Positions 6,042 through 6,694 of a stretch of DNA of 6,694 nucleotides are shown piece by piece. The stretch lies in the NCBI GenBank assembly GCA_027004315.1, contig JALTHV010000322.1:1-6694 (forward strand). Reading direction: 5' to 3'. Each line of letters starts with the position of its first letter. The first letter of the stretch is position 1. The translations under genes and the position numbers were made by a program. A model generated the notes under the pieces. The model was not told where the DNA came from. It saw only the letters and a list, made by a program, of their open reading frames with translations, and did no database searches. This stretch comes from Deltaproteobacteria bacterium (GTDB taxonomy: Bacteria; Desulfobacterota; Dissulfuribacteria; Dissulfuribacterales; UBA3076).

Positions 6042-6694
6042 AACGGCCTCTTCCAGGCATGCTTCAAGGAACTCAGGGACTCTCTTACCACTATCTTTCC
6101 TGAATGTCCAAGTGTCAGCAGAGGCGTGTCAGTCACCTCTCCCAGCATCGCCCAGCCAGTGTCTCCCATGATGTCTTCAAAGGCCTGCCTGTCCCCCCTC
6201 TTGATGGTGACAACAAAGCGGCTCTGGCTCTCACTAAAGAGCAGGGTATCCAGACGCTCGATACCTTCGGCCGGCACGGCATCCAGGTCTATTGCCATGC
6301 CCAGACCGCCGCTGAAGGCCACCTCTGCCAGACAGACACCCAGTCCACCATCAGAGCAGTCATGGCAGGAGGCAACAAGCCCCTGGGCCATGGCTCCTGA
6401 AAGGGCCTGGTATCGGGCCAATGCGTCCTTCATCCTCACCCTTGGCACCCTGTTTCCTATATAATTATACCTGGCATAGTATTCAGATGCCCCTAGCTCC
6501 GGGTATGTAATTCCAAGGACATATACCAGGTCACCCGGACGTTTTGCATCCATGGTCACTGCAGACCGTACATCTTCTATGCGGCTTACCACTGAAAAGA
6601 GCAGGGTAGGAGGTATGGATATCTTTACTCCACCAAAGGTGGTGTCGTTTTTCATGCTGTCTTTGCCAGAGATACAGGGTACACCATAGGCAGT
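6032..6694 (-). CDS. purL: Phosphoribosylformylglycinamidine synthase PurL, C-terminal part (5' end outside window)
   Basis: This is the C-terminal 220 residues of formylglycinamidine ribonucleotide (FGAM) synthetase, which converts formylglycinamide ribonucleotide, ATP and glutamine-derived ammonia to FGAM in purine synthesis. The frame is open to the right edge, and the residues before the internal ATG at 6655 read GVPCISGKDS, continuing into MKND, a hallmark of the synthetase domain; that ATG is therefore not the start. Further family segments are PGDLVYVLG, ELGASEYYARY, VASCHDCSDGGLGVCLAEVAFSGGLG and LLFSESQSRFVVTI. The end SLKHAWKRPLAW stops where a fused glutaminase would begin in the large E. 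coli-type enzyme. So this is a glutaminase-free PurL needing a separate PurQ, which is not encoded downstream here. The GVPF usually seen is GVPC, a conservative-looking change. It is the first visible gene of the minus-strand run, 27 bp ahead of the 177-aa gene. Confidence 0.92.
   Translation of the reverse strand, partial: TAYGVPCISGKDSMKNDTTFGGVKISIPPTLLFSVVSRIEDVRSAVTMDAKRPGDLVYVLGITYPELGASEYYARYNYIGNRVPRVRMKDALARYQALSGAMAQGLVASCHDCSDGGLGVCLAEVAFSGGLGMAIDLDAVPAEGIERLDTLLFSESQSRFVVTIKRGDRQAFEDIMGDTGWAMLGEVTDTPLLTLGHSGKIVVRESLSSLKHAWKRPLAW

Overview
This 6.7 kb window looks like ordinary chromosome from a Gram-negative, type IV pilus-bearing bacterium. A diderm of the Desulfobacterota / former Deltaproteobacteria type is my best guess. 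It rests on the PilY1 C-terminus, on XerD ending in an HRKYHPRG tail, on the style of the PurL C-terminus and on the look of two uncharacterised proteins. It is inference, because no rRNA or other marker gene is present. No phage, plasmid, CRISPR or defence genes are visible.

Layout. Positions 1-1181 (+) hold the 3' part of a pilY1-type gene that enters from the left edge. Positions 1182-1359 are the only sizeable non-coding stretch. It is dominated by a long, nearly perfect inverted repeat with a 19-bp exact core, lying between two convergent genes. From 1360 to the right edge everything is on the minus strand and tightly packed. In transcription order the genes are purL (3' part, entering from the right edge), a 177-aa conserved-looking unknown protein, an AI-2E/PerM-family membrane protein, a PflX-like radical SAM enzyme (COG1313), a PPP-type metallophosphoesterase, a 161-aa unknown protein with a HEAT-like C-terminal half, and xerD. 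Gaps run from a 4-bp overlap to 37 bp, so these seven genes are probably co-transcribed, with translational coupling at several junctions.

Function. The minus-strand cluster mixes housekeeping jobs: purine synthesis (PurL), chromosome dimer resolution (XerD), a signalling or housekeeping phosphatase, a radical SAM enzyme and a membrane exporter/permease. No single pathway joins them. The PilY1 protein belongs to a separate unit for pilus assembly and adhesion.

Three things merit a second look. First, the roughly 150-bp palindromic element at 1206-1352, whose arm differences mostly preserve pairing in the plus-strand RNA. Second, a run of five degenerate 7-bp repeats placed exactly on the stop/start overlap at 5467-5501. 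Third, the two uncharacterised proteins embedded in the purL-xerD gene string. I do not see convincing evidence for a wholly new multi-gene system.
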